Translations under genes and position numbers: made by a program
In this document: piece by piece, positions 9,417-17,887 of the stretch
Position numbering within the stretch: the stretch's first letter is position 1
Layout of the letters: each line of letters starts with the position of its first letter
The notes under the pieces: generated by a model
The model's input: the letters and a program-made list of their open reading frames with translations, nothing else
The model's database searches: none
What the model was told of the DNA's origin: nothing
Assembly: GCA_028689655.1 (NCBI GenBank)
Contig: JAQVCT010000011.1
Location: 37,282 to 101,281 of the forward strand
Source: Lachnospiraceae bacterium
Lineage (GTDB): Bacteria > Bacillota > Clostridia > Lachnospirales > Lachnospiraceae
DNA length: 64,000 nt
Direction: 5' to 3'

Positions 9417-10058
9417 TTGAAAACTTTTCAAAAACCTTTATCCTCAGAGGAAGAAGCTTGCTATATTCGTGCGTTGCAGGAAGAGAACAGTGATAAAGTA
9501 AGGGAAGCCAGACAAATTCTGATCGAAAGAAATCTACGATTGGTTGCACATATAGCAAAGAAATATATGAATACAGATGAGGATATGGAAGACCTGATAT
9601 CCATAGGAACCATAGGTCTGATCAAGGCGGTACAGACCTTTGACGCCGGAAAAGGAAAACTGGTCACTTATGCTGCGCGGTGTATTGAAAATGAATTGCT
9701 CATGAGACTTCGGGCAAAGCGTAAGAGTTCCAAAGAGGTATCCCTGTATGAGCCTATTGGTATGGACAAAGAAGGAAACGAGATCAGTCTGTTGGACATT
9801 ATCGAACAGGAACAGATCGATATCGTGGAACGAATGGAGCAGGAGACGAATCTGGGAAAATTGGTTCCTGTTATGAATAAAGTGCTGAACAGCCGTGAGA
9901 AAGAGATCATCCTCCTGCGCTATGGATTGGTAAATGGCGTGGAAGTGACTCAGAGAGAAATTGGAAAACAATATGGAATATCCAGAAGCTATGTGTCGAG
10001 GATAGAGAAAAGAGCGCTGGAAAAAATGCGTGATGAATTTGACCAGAACACAAAGTGA
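9417..10058 (+). CDS. sigK: Sporulation sigma factor, sigma-K-like, without pro-sequence
   Basis: 213 residues from TTG 9417, with GGGGG at 9406-9410. 'FQKPLSSEEE' matches the mature sigma-K start. Region 2 contains 'RNLRLVAHIAKKY', 'DLISIGTIGLIKAVQTFD' and 'LVTYAARCIENELLM'; 'PIGMDKEGNEISLLDI' is the sigma-K/E linker, and region 4 contains 'QREIGKQYGISRSYVSRIEKRAL'. Sigma-K directs late mother-cell transcription. Bacillus makes it as pro-sigma-K; here a TGA at 9399 in the same frame leaves no room for the usual leader, as is reported for Clostridioides difficile. The gene is not split by a skin element. Confidence 0.85.
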   Translation: MKTFQKPLSSEEEACYIRALQEENSDKVREARQILIERNLRLVAHIAKKYMNTDEDMEDLISIGTIGLIKAVQTFDAGKGKLVTYAARCIENELLMRLRAKRKSSKEVSLYEPIGMDKEGNEISLLDIIEQEQIDIVERMEQETNLGKLVPVMNKVLNSREKEIILLRYGLVNGVEVTQREIGKQYGISRSYVSRIEKRALEKMRDEFDQNTK

Positions 10059-10085
10059 CAGGGTCAGAGTACGAGAGGGAGAAAG

Positions 10086-11213
10086 ATGCTTTTTAAAAAG
10101 ATTGATGAACTAAAGGATGGAATGCGGCTTGCAAGACCCATCTACAATAAGAACGGTGTCCTGCTTTATGAACGCAATTCAAAGCTGTCGGCACAGAGCA
10201 TTGCAAGTATTAAGAACTTTGGATTGATCGGAATCTTTATCCTGGAACCGGCGGAACCAGTGCCGCCAATGACAAGAGATGACATTGAATTCGAACGGTT
10301 TCAGACCATGACGGTTTTCTCCATTCAGGAGGAACTGAATACGATCATTCAGACGAAACGGACAGGGAAAATGCAGATCATAGCGGCGAACATTATCCGT
10401 GCTTACGGGAAACTGAATCGAAAGATCAACTTTATACAGAATCTGAGAAGCAAAGAAGACTATGTCTATAAGCATGCACTGAATGTATCAATGCTCTGTG
10501 CGATGATGACTCATAAAATGAATGTGAAATTAGAGGAACAGCTGGATGCGGTGGTGGCGGCGATCATTCATGATATTGGAAAGCTTATGTCGGCAAATAC
10601 AGATTCAACAGACAAAAAATATAGAGAGACCTGTTTCCAGAAAGGGATGGAACTGGTGGAGAACGCATTTTCCTCCAACAAGGGGATAAAAAGGTGCTGT
10701 GTACAATCTCACAAGGTCCTGGGGGATTTTCGAAAGGGGAAGAACACAAACACAAAGCTTATTGTCTCGGCAAGGGTACTTCTGGTGGCAGAATTATTTG
10801 ATGAGATGACAGCCATGGGGTTGGATGGGGAACCGGCTTCGGAGGTGGCGGCGATCAAGCTGTTACTGGAAAATCCGGAAGTATTCGACCCACAGGTGGT
10901 GGAGGCGTTGATGGATTCCATCAATGTGCTGAAACCCGGAACCTGTATCGAACTGAATACAGGAGAGAAGGGGCTGGTCATCAGAGAAAATGACGAAAAT
11001 ATATTGAGGCCCATGATACTGGGATTTAACGATAATATAATTCTGGATCTCAGCAATGAGCTGGCATATGGCGATGTGGAGATCGTTGATATCATGAAGA
11101 CCATGGATAACCGTTATATTATGGATACGACCTTACTGAAAAAGCAGGGAATCCAATTTGAGGAGCCGGAATATGTGGATGCTCCGGAGCAGGAATATAT
11201 TCCCGGCATGTAG
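10086..11213 (+). CDS. HD-GYP-like protein with degenerate GYP motif
   Basis: 375 residues. The N-terminal part (about 1-60, 'LKDGMRLARPIYNKNGVLLYE') is the usual lead-in to HD-GYP proteins. The HD core is at about residues 128-168: YVYKHALNVSMLCAMM and AAIIHDIGKLM (HD). HD-GYP enzymes normally hydrolyse cyclic di-GMP and carry HHExxDGxGYP; here the equivalent place reads SHKVLGDFRKG, so the GYP signature and part of the metal site are gone. 'VLLVAELFDEMTAMGLDG' fits the later 'vaD.fDAL' helix. A beta-rich C-terminal domain of about 90 residues follows. It may be a c-di-GMP sensor rather than an enzyme. pilT starts 24 nt downstream. Confidence 0.75.
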   Translation: MLFKKIDELKDGMRLARPIYNKNGVLLYERNSKLSAQSIASIKNFGLIGIFILEPAEPVPPMTRDDIEFERFQTMTVFSIQEELNTIIQTKRTGKMQIIAANIIRAYGKLNRKINFIQNLRSKEDYVYKHALNVSMLCAMMTHKMNVKLEEQLDAVVAAIIHDIGKLMSANTDSTDKKYRETCFQKGMELVENAFSSNKGIKRCCVQSHKVLGDFRKGKNTNTKLIVSARVLLVAELFDEMTAMGLDGEPASEVAAIKLLLENPEVFDPQVVEALMDSINVLKPGTCIELNTGEKGLVIRENDENILRPMILGFNDNIILDLSNELAYGDVEIVDIMKTMDNRYIMDTTLLKKQGIQFEEPEYVDAPEQEYIPGM

Positions 11214-11237
11214 AATTGGTCTGAAAGGAAAGATAGA

Positions 11238-12296
11238 ATGGCATCAATTGAAGAAATCTTGAGAAGTGCAAGTGAATCATGTGCATCAGATGTGCATATC
11301 ACAGTAGGAATTTCACCTAAAATGCGTATTGATGGAAAGCTTACTGCCATGGATTTCCCCAGAATGCTGCCCAATGATACTGTGGAGATCGCAGCGAAAA
11401 TTATCAATGAAAAGCAGTGGAGTATTTTCGAGGAACGGGGAGAATATGATACCTCTTTTTCTATACCGGATCTTGGAAGATATCGTGTCAATATCTATAA
11501 GCAAAGAGGTTCTGTCGCTATTGCACTGCGTATTGTGGGAACTTCTGTTCCCACCGCGGAGGAGTTGGGTATTCCACAGTCCGTTATGGATCTCTATCAG
11601 CGCAAACGTGGTCTCGTGCTGGTGACGGGACCTACCGGAAGCGGCAAGTCCACCACCCTTGCCTGTATGATCAATGAGATCAATGAGAAGCGGGAAGCGC
11701 ATATTATCACTTTGGAGGATCCCATTGAGTATCTTCACAGGCATAAGTCCTCCATTGTCAATCAGCGTGAAATCGGATTAGATTCCAATAACTATGCCAA
11801 TGCCCTCCGTGCGGCCCTCCGTGAGGACCCGGATGTGATCCTGGTGGGGGAGATGCGGGATTTCGAGACCATCAGTGTGGCAATCACGGCGGCTGAGACC
11901 GGTCATCTGGTATTATCCACATTACATACCATAGGAGCTGCCAGTACCGTAGACCGTATGGTGGATGTATTTCCACCACACCAGCAGCAACAGATCAGAG
12001 TGCAGCTATCCAATGTCCTGGAGGCAGTCATATCTCAGCAGTTGATTCCAAGGGTGGATGGAAGCGGGCGCGTGGCAGCATTTGAGATCATGCACAGCAA
12101 TCATGCAGTGCGCAATCTCATTCGGGAAGGTAAGGCACATCAGTTGATGACCGTGATGCAGACCAACCGTAAGCTTGGCATGATCACCATGGACGAGGCG
12201 ATCATGCAGCTATATCAAAGCGGGAAGATCGACAAGGAAAATGCGGTTCAATTTGCCCAGGATTCGGAAGCCATGTCCCAGAAGTTGCCATCATGA
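11238..12296 (+). CDS. pilT: PilT-family type IV pilus retraction ATPase
   Basis: 352 residues, the usual PilT length. The N-terminal PAS-like domain includes 'CASDVHITVGISPKMRIDGKL'. Motifs in order: Walker A GPTGSGKSTT (about residue 132), Asp box 'ITLEDPIEYLH', Walker B 'DPDVILVGEMRD', His box 'GHLVLSTLHT', and the C-terminal 'AFEIMHSNHAVRNLIREGK' with the AIRNLIRE-like PilT signature. It would power retraction of type IV pili for twitching or DNA uptake. No other pilus gene is in the window, although comM and dprA, both linked to transformation, follow. Confidence 0.93.
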   Translation: MASIEEILRSASESCASDVHITVGISPKMRIDGKLTAMDFPRMLPNDTVEIAAKIINEKQWSIFEERGEYDTSFSIPDLGRYRVNIYKQRGSVAIALRIVGTSVPTAEELGIPQSVMDLYQRKRGLVLVTGPTGSGKSTTLACMINEINEKREAHIITLEDPIEYLHRHKSSIVNQREIGLDSNNYANALRAALREDPDVILVGEMRDFETISVAITAAETGHLVLSTLHTIGAASTVDRMVDVFPPHQQQQIRVQLSNVLEAVISQQLIPRVDGSGRVAAFEIMHSNHAVRNLIREGKAHQLMTVMQTNRKLGMITMDEAIMQLYQSGKIDKENAVQFAQDSEAMSQKLPS

Positions 12297-12313
12297 TAAA
12301 ATTGTGGTATAGT
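12285..12313 (+). promoter_or_regulatory. Likely comM promoter (extended -10)
   Basis: TTGCCA (12285-12290), a 17-nt spacer and TATAGT (12308-12313) with an extended TGG before it. It overlaps the end of pilT. Transcription would start near 12320, giving a leader of about 290 nt that contains the tandem hairpin repeats. Confidence 0.6.
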
Positions 12314-12549
12314 TTGACCAGATTACAAAGTAATCTGTGTCACGCAGTGCTCGTTAGAGCACAAGGTATAGTTTGACCAGATTACAAAGTAATCTGTGTC
12401 ACGCAGTGCTCGTTAGAGCACAAGGTATAGTTTGACCAGATTACAAAGTAATCTGGTCACGCAGTGCTCGTTAGAGCACAAGGTATAGTTTGACCAGATT
12501 ACAAAGTAATCTGGTCACGCAGTGCTCGTTAGAGCACAAGGTATAGTTT
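12306..12549 (+). repeat. Four tandem 58/59-bp two-hairpin repeats in the comM leader
   Basis: Units start at 12306, 12365, 12424 and 12482 (lengths 59, 59, 58, 58), and a fifth copy (12540-12549) stops after 10 bases. Each unit is GGTATAGTTT, then hairpin 1 (GACCAGATTAC, loop AAA, GTAATCTGGTC), then TCACGCA-type linker, then hairpin 2 (GTGCTC, loop GTTA, GAGCAC). Units 1 and 2 are identical and carry an extra T in the right arm of hairpin 1 (CTGTGTC); units 3 and 4 are identical with a perfect 11-bp stem. The repeats lie downstream of the comM promoter, so eight hairpins would be in the leader RNA. There is no cas gene and no unique spacer, so this is not a CRISPR array. Confidence 0.95.
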
Positions 12550-12613
12550 CAATCAGCTCATTCGAGCGAAAATTCCAAATTTTACAATCAAATACAGACA
12601 AAGGAGAAATACA

Positions 12614-14158
12614 ATGTACAGCAGAATTTATGCGGGTGCGATCCATGGAATCGAGAGTTTCCTGACAACCGTGGAAGTGGATACTGCACAGGCACTGCCA
12701 GGTTTTGACATGGTAGGCTTATTGAACAGCGAAGTAAGAGAGGCGCGGGAGAGAGTGCGGGTGGCGTTAAAAAATACGGAGATCCTGTTACCGCCTCTCC
12801 GCATCACCGTGAATCTGTCCCCGGCGAATATCAGAAAGGAAGGAGTCGCTTTTGACCTTCCCATAGCCATTGGCATATTGGTATCCCTGGGGCATATTCC
12901 TGTGGAGGGCGTGGAAGACACCCTGATCATAGGCGAATTGGGACTGAATGGGGAAGTGAGACCGGTAAAAGGGGTACTGCCTATCGTCATGGAGGCGAAA
13001 AAGCAACAGATGAAAAGGTGTATCCTGCCCATTCACAATGCCATGGAGGGAGCGGTGATCGAAGGGATTGAGATCATAGGGGTGGAAGACTTGCGGGAGA
13101 CCATCACTTATCTATCGTCACCGGAGGAGCGGAAAGAAACCATTCTAAGGCCCACCCGTGTTTCGGTGGCAGAATTATTTTCCGGGTCGGAAGAGAAACA
13201 GACACTGGACTTTGCCGATATCAACGGACAGGAAAGTGTGAAGCGGGTGGCGGAGATTGCGGCAGCAGGTTTTCATAATATGATTATGATGGGACCGCCG
13301 GGATCCGGAAAGACCATGATTGCCAAGAGACTTCCCGGAATACTTCCACCCCTCACCATGGAAGAGAGCCTGGAGGTGTCAAAGATATATAGCGTTTCCG
13401 GGTTATTGAGCCAGGAAGCAGCATTGATTACAAAGAGACCATTTCTCAATCCACATCATACCATCTCCGAACAGGCACTTGCCGGCGGAGGTCTGATACC
13501 AAGACCAGGGGTCATGAGCCTGGCACATCGAGGCGTCCTGTTTCTGGACGAATTACCTGAGTTTAAGAGAAATACCATAGAGATCATGAGACAGCCCATG
13601 GAGGATAAGGAGATTCATATTGCCAGAAGCTATGGCACATTCACCTATCCTGCTAATTTTATGATGATCGGCGCCATGAATCCCTGCCCCTGTGGTTATT
13701 ATCCTGACCGTAACAAGTGCAACTGTAAAGAGCATGAGATCAGAAAATATAAGAATCGCATATCTGGACCTATTTTAGACAGGGTGGATCTGTGTGTGGA
13801 GGCATCCCGCATTGAGGTAACGGAACTGTTACAGAATGATCATGGAAAAAATGAGACCAGCGAACAAATACGTAGTCGTGTCATGGAAGCGAGAGAAAGA
13901 CAGGAATATCGCTATAGGGGAACCTCATATCATTTTAATACAGAGGTAGCGGTGAAGGACATGAATCGGTACTGCCATCTGGGAGAGGGGGAACAGCAGC
14001 TGATGCGTCAGGTGTTTCAGACCCTGCAGCTGAGTGCCAGAGCATATCACAGAGTAATCAAAGTGGCCAGGACCATAGCAGATCTCTCCGGTGCGGAACA
14101 GATCCGGGAGTCCCACATCGGTGAGGCAGTTTGTTATCGCTTTAACGGAAATTTCTAG
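12614..14158 (+). CDS. comM: ComM/YifB family Mg-chelatase-like AAA+ ATPase
   Basis: 514 residues. An N-terminal Lon-protease-like (ChlI) domain spans about residues 1-170, an AAA+ domain about 190-400 (Walker A GPPGSGKTM, Walker B 'VLFLDELPEF'), and a C-terminal Mg-chelatase lid ends in a 'LSARAYHRVIKVARTIADLSG' helix block. Between them lies the Cys segment 'NPCPCGYYPDRNKCNC' typical of the family. ComM is a helicase that helps branch migration during uptake of foreign DNA. AAGGAG before ATG 12614 supports the start. It has its own promoter and a long structured leader. Confidence 0.95.
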   Translation: MYSRIYAGAIHGIESFLTTVEVDTAQALPGFDMVGLLNSEVREARERVRVALKNTEILLPPLRITVNLSPANIRKEGVAFDLPIAIGILVSLGHIPVEGVEDTLIIGELGLNGEVRPVKGVLPIVMEAKKQQMKRCILPIHNAMEGAVIEGIEIIGVEDLRETITYLSSPEERKETILRPTRVSVAELFSGSEEKQTLDFADINGQESVKRVAEIAAAGFHNMIMMGPPGSGKTMIAKRLPGILPPLTMEESLEVSKIYSVSGLLSQEAALITKRPFLNPHHTISEQALAGGGLIPRPGVMSLAHRGVLFLDELPEFKRNTIEIMRQPMEDKEIHIARSYGTFTYPANFMMIGAMNPCPCGYYPDRNKCNCKEHEIRKYKNRISGPILDRVDLCVEASRIEVTELLQNDHGKNETSEQIRSRVMEARERQEYRYRGTSYHFNTEVAVKDMNRYCHLGEGEQQLMRQVFQTLQLSARAYHRVIKVARTIADLSGAEQIRESHIGEAVCYRFNGNF

Positions 14159-14441
14159 GGTATTCTAATAGAGAACTGCAAATGACAACAATAAAAAATA
14201 AAGAAAGAATTACAAAGAAATAAGAAAAATTAAGAAATAAAAAATAAGAAACGATTCAGAATCCCATGCGCAAAATCGCTTCTTCGAAGCTTTCCTTTTG
14301 CTTATGTGGTTACTTCGCCAAATAAATTCACAAAAATCAGCTCACTCATGTAAGCATGATTCGCATATTTTTATGAATTTGCTTGGCTCTGAATAGTTAC
14401 ATTTATAGAAAATAAGGAGCATAATATAGTCAGAAAACAAT
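14159..14441 (+). promoter_or_regulatory. Structured comM-dprA intergenic region with a 21-bp imperfect hairpin
   Basis: 283 bp with no gene. Left of 14250 it is very A-rich. A nested hairpin GCAAAA..GCTTC-TTC-GAAGC..TTTTGC lies at about 14269-14311. A 21-bp stem pairs 14317-14337 (starts GCCAA) with 14367-14387 (ends TTGGC); 18 of 21 positions match and one more is G.T. An outer repeat ATTCAGA / TCTGAAT brackets both. There is no clear T-tract, so it does not look like a simple terminator. Confidence 0.6.
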
Positions 14442-15623
14442 ATGGAAAATAATATTATAATAGAAGAAATACAACAGGATAAAGCGTACGCTTACTGGCT
14501 TCACGGGGCATTGGAGAGAAATAACAGACTCATCGATATCCTGCTGGAGGAGATTGGATCACCCAAAGAGATCTATCATACGGAATCCAGAAAAGTAAAG
14601 AGTTATTTAACACAAAAGCAATTTGATAAATACACACAGATCACAAAGAACTGGCACGTGGAACTTGCCTATGAAAGATTGGAACATGCAAAGATTCAGT
14701 TCATGACGAAACAGGACAAAGATTATCCAATGAAACTCAGAGAGATTCCGGATGCACCCTTCGGCATCTATATAAGAGGAAAATTGCCGGATACCAATAG
14801 ACAGTCAGTGGCAATTATAGGGGCAAGAGAATGCTCGGCATATGGAAGATATATCGCAAGAGAATGTGGGATGGCACTGGCCAGGAGCGGGATACAGGTC
14901 ATCAGCGGAATGGCCAGAGGTATTGATGGAATAAGCCAGAAGGGAACGGTGGATGCAGGTGGAGAGACGTATGCCGTGCTGGGGTGCGGTGTGGATATCT
15001 GTTACCCCGAATCCAACAGGGAACTGTATGATAAGATCCTGGAACAGGGAGGCATCCTGTCGGAATACCGACCGGGACTCATGCCACTTCCACGGAATTT
15101 CCCACCCCGAAACCGTATCATCAGTGGTCTCAGCGATGCCGTGCTGGTGATAGAAGCCAGAGAGAGGAGCGGAACCTTGATCACGGTGGATATGGCGCTG
15201 GAACAGGGACGGGAGGTGTACGTTATTCCGGGCAGAATCACAGATTCTCTCAGTGACGGATGCAACAGACTCATACGCCAGGGCGCGGAAATTGTGCTAT
15301 CCATCGATGATTTTGTGCATGAGATTCTGGAAAATGGTCTACTATATAAGGTACATCGGGAAAAAGGAGAGCAAATGGAACAAATGGATCTCACCGGGAT
15401 CCTGGTGAACAGAGTGGATGATCCGCTTGGAAGACGCATTGTGGAAGTACTGGATTTTACACCGCAGCCAGTGGATACCATCATGGAGAAACTGTATCAG
15501 AAACAACAGGAAAAAGAAGAGCCGATGGAACTGTGTCTGACCGAGATTCTGCAACAACTATTGCAATTACAGATCAAACAAATCGTAGAACAAAAGGGTG
15601 GACAATACTGCCTGCATTTGTAA
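14442..15623 (+). CDS. dprA: DNA processing protein DprA (Smf)
   Basis: 393 residues. DprA loads RecA on incoming single-stranded DNA. An N-terminal helical (SAM-like) part precedes the Rossmann core from about residue 105: 'PFGIYIRGKLP', 'VAIIGARECSAYG', 'VISGMARGIDGISQKG', 'AVLGCGVDICYP', 'LPRNFPPRNRIISGLS', 'VIEARERSGTLITVDMALEQGREVYVIPG'. A C-terminal winged helix (DML1-like) spans about 320-393. AAGGAG at 14415-14420 is rather far from ATG 14442. It is followed by topA, the usual Firmicute pair. Confidence 0.95.
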   Translation: MENNIIIEEIQQDKAYAYWLHGALERNNRLIDILLEEIGSPKEIYHTESRKVKSYLTQKQFDKYTQITKNWHVELAYERLEHAKIQFMTKQDKDYPMKLREIPDAPFGIYIRGKLPDTNRQSVAIIGARECSAYGRYIARECGMALARSGIQVISGMARGIDGISQKGTVDAGGETYAVLGCGVDICYPESNRELYDKILEQGGILSEYRPGLMPLPRNFPPRNRIISGLSDAVLVIEARERSGTLITVDMALEQGREVYVIPGRITDSLSDGCNRLIRQGAEIVLSIDDFVHEILENGLLYKVHREKGEQMEQMDLTGILVNRVDDPLGRRIVEVLDFTPQPVDTIMEKLYQKQQEKEEPMELCLTEILQQLLQLQIKQIVEQKGGQYCLHL

Positions 15624-15640
15624 AATAAAAAATTAACAAC

Positions 15641-15669
15641 TTGCAACTGTAGATAATTTGGTGTATAGT
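15641..15669 (+). promoter_or_regulatory. Likely topA promoter
   Basis: TTGCAA (15641-15646), 17-nt spacer, TATAGT (15664-15669). A short inverted repeat GGTGT / ACACC (15660-15692) flanks the -10 box and start region, echoing the arrangement upstream of codY. Confidence 0.6.
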
Positions 15670-15711
15670 GTTTCACGATTACTGTTAACACCGCGAATAG
15701 GGGAATAGCAT

Positions 15712-17793
15712 ATGGCAAAGTATCTGGTAATTGTGGAATCACCAGCAAAAGTAAAAACAATTAAAAAGTTTTTAGGATCAAATTATGAAGTCACAGCAAG
15801 CAATGGACATGTAAGAGATTTGCCCAAAAGTCAGATGGGAATCGACGTGGAACATGGCTTTGAACCAAAATATATTACAATACGGGGGAAGGGGGATATC
15901 TTGGCGAAGCTTCGCAAGGAAGTAAAAAAAGCGGAGAAAGTGTATCTTGCAACTGACCCTGACCGCGAGGGAGAAGCAATCTCCTGGCATCTTTATGAAT
16001 CCCTGAAATTACAGGACAAAAAAGTATACCGTATCACTTTTAATGAAATCACGAAAACAGCAGTAAAAGAATCTTTGAAAAATGCAAGGGAAATCGATAT
16101 GGATCTCGTAGATGCACAGCAGGCGAGAAGAATGCTGGATCGTATGATGGGATATCGAATCTCGCCATTGCTCTGGGCAAAGGTGAAGCGGGGCCTAAGT
16201 GCCGGAAGGGTACAATCGGTGGCTCTGCGTATTATCTGCGACAGAGAGGATGAGATCAACGCTTTTATTCCAGAAGAATACTGGACATTGGATGCCATAT
16301 TGAAGATCAAAGGGGAAAAGAAACCCATGGTGGCAAAGTTCTACGGAGAAGGGGACACGAAGACTCCTATCCACAGCAAAGAAGAACTGGACGCTATCCT
16401 CAAGGGTCTCCAAAAAGCAGACTATAGAGTGAAGGATATCAAAAAGGGCGAACGTGTGAAAAAGGCACCGCTGCCGTTTACCACCAGTACCCTTCAGCAG
16501 GAAGCAAGTAAAGCATTGAATTTCTCCACGCAGAAGACCATGCGTATTGCCCAGCAGCTCTATGAAGGAATTGACATTAAGGGGCAGGGGACTGTGGGTG
16601 TGATCACCTATCTTCGTACGGATTCCACCAGAGTATCTGACGAGGCGGAAGCTACTGCAAAGGCGTATATTCAACAGCAGTATGGAGAAGACTATGCCGC
16701 AGAGAACACCAATACGAAAAAGGCGACACAGAAGATTCAGGATGCCCATGAAGCAATCAGACCTACTGATATCACCAGAACACCTTATGAGCTGAAGGAG
16801 TCTCTCAGCCGTGAACAGTTCCGGCTTTATCAACTGATCTGGAAACGATTCACTGCCAGCAGAATGAACGGGGCTAAATATGAGACTACATCTGTGAAGA
16901 TCGATGCAGGAAAATATCGGTTCACCGTGGCGGCATCCAAGATTTTATTTGATGGATTCATGAGTGTGTATACAGATGAAGATAATGAAAAGACAGAGAA
17001 CAGTCTGGCAAAAGGAATTGACCTGAACTCAGAACTCAGTCTCTCCGAATATGATTCCAAACAACATTTCACACAGCCGGCACCACACTATACCGAAGCA
17101 TCTCTGGTACGTGCCCTGGAGGAACTGGGCATCGGACGGCCAAGTACTTACGCACCTACCATCACCACCATTCTGGCGCGGAGGTATGTGATAAAGGAAA
17201 ATAAGAATCTGTATGTGACAGAATTGGGAGAAGTGGTGAACCGTATCATGAAGGAAGCGTTCCCAAGCCTCATCGACGTAGATTTTACAGCCAATCTGGA
17301 AGCTTTGCTGGATAAGGTAGGGGAGGGTGTCATTAACTGGAAGACGGTAGTATCCAACTTCTATCCGGATCTGGACGAAGCGGTGAAAAGGGCGGAAGTG
17401 GAACTCGCTGAGGTAAAGATCGCAGATGAAGTATCCGATGAAGTCTGCGACTTGTGCGGGAAGCAAATGGTTATCAAATATGGACCACATGGAAAATTCC
17501 TGGCGTGTCCCGGATTCCCGGATTGTAGATTTACGAAGCCATATCTGGAGAAGATCGGCGTGGCATGTCCGAAGTGTGGCAAGGATATCGTGATCAAGAA
17601 GACAAAAAAAGGAAGACGATATTATGGCTGCATCGACAACCCGGAATGCGACTTTATGGTATGGCAGAAGCCTTCCAAACAAAAGTGTCCGGAGTGTGGT
17701 TCTATCATGCTTGAAAAGGGAAACAAGCTGGTATGCTCAGATGAACAATGCGGCTATGTGACCAACAAAATTGTTGAAGATTCTGTGAAATAA
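15712..17793 (+). CDS. topA: DNA topoisomerase I
   Basis: 693 residues. It relaxes negative supercoils through a transient 5'-phosphotyrosine bond. The Toprim domain starts 'VIVESPAKVKTIKKFLG' and includes 'TDPDREGEAISWHL'. The active Tyr is at about residue 300 in ITYLRTDSTR. Three C-terminal four-Cys zinc ribbons are present: CDLCG..CPGFPDC, CPKCG..CIDNPEC and CPECG..CSDEQC. In Bacillus, trmFO, xerC and hslVU stand between topA and codY; here codY follows directly. Confidence 0.98.
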   Translation: MAKYLVIVESPAKVKTIKKFLGSNYEVTASNGHVRDLPKSQMGIDVEHGFEPKYITIRGKGDILAKLRKEVKKAEKVYLATDPDREGEAISWHLYESLKLQDKKVYRITFNEITKTAVKESLKNAREIDMDLVDAQQARRMLDRMMGYRISPLLWAKVKRGLSAGRVQSVALRIICDREDEINAFIPEEYWTLDAILKIKGEKKPMVAKFYGEGDTKTPIHSKEELDAILKGLQKADYRVKDIKKGERVKKAPLPFTTSTLQQEASKALNFSTQKTMRIAQQLYEGIDIKGQGTVGVITYLRTDSTRVSDEAEATAKAYIQQQYGEDYAAENTNTKKATQKIQDAHEAIRPTDITRTPYELKESLSREQFRLYQLIWKRFTASRMNGAKYETTSVKIDAGKYRFTVAASKILFDGFMSVYTDEDNEKTENSLAKGIDLNSELSLSEYDSKQHFTQPAPHYTEASLVRALEELGIGRPSTYAPTITTILARRYVIKENKNLYVTELGEVVNRIMKEAFPSLIDVDFTANLEALLDKVGEGVINWKTVVSNFYPDLDEAVKRAEVELAEVKIADEVSDEVCDLCGKQMVIKYGPHGKFLACPGFPDCRFTKPYLEKIGVACPKCGKDIVIKKTKKGRRYYGCIDNPECDFMVWQKPSKQKCPECGSIMLEKGNKLVCSDEQCGYVTNKIVEDSVK

Positions 17794-17806
17794 CGGTCTT
17801 ATTTAT

Positions 17807-17862
17807 TGATATCCCACGACACATGTGCTAAACTGTCTGTAATTACATGTGGTGTGGGATAT
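17807..17862 (+). promoter_or_regulatory. codY promoter inside a long inverted repeat
   Basis: TTGATA (17807-17812), 16-nt spacer and TAAACT with an extended TGC (17829-17834). Arms of 17 nt pair 17809-17825 (ATATCCCAC..CACATG) with 17846-17862 (CATGTG..GTGGGATAT), 15 of 17 matching. The repeat covers the region from -35 to about +20, so it could be a two-site operator or, in RNA, a start-proximal hairpin. Confidence 0.55.
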
Positions 17863-17887
17863 TTTGTGAGAACTGGAGGAATAAAAA

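Noticed and set aside
12306..12549. Tandem repeats as a CRISPR array
   Set aside because: The units are contiguous, with no unique spacers and no cas genes.
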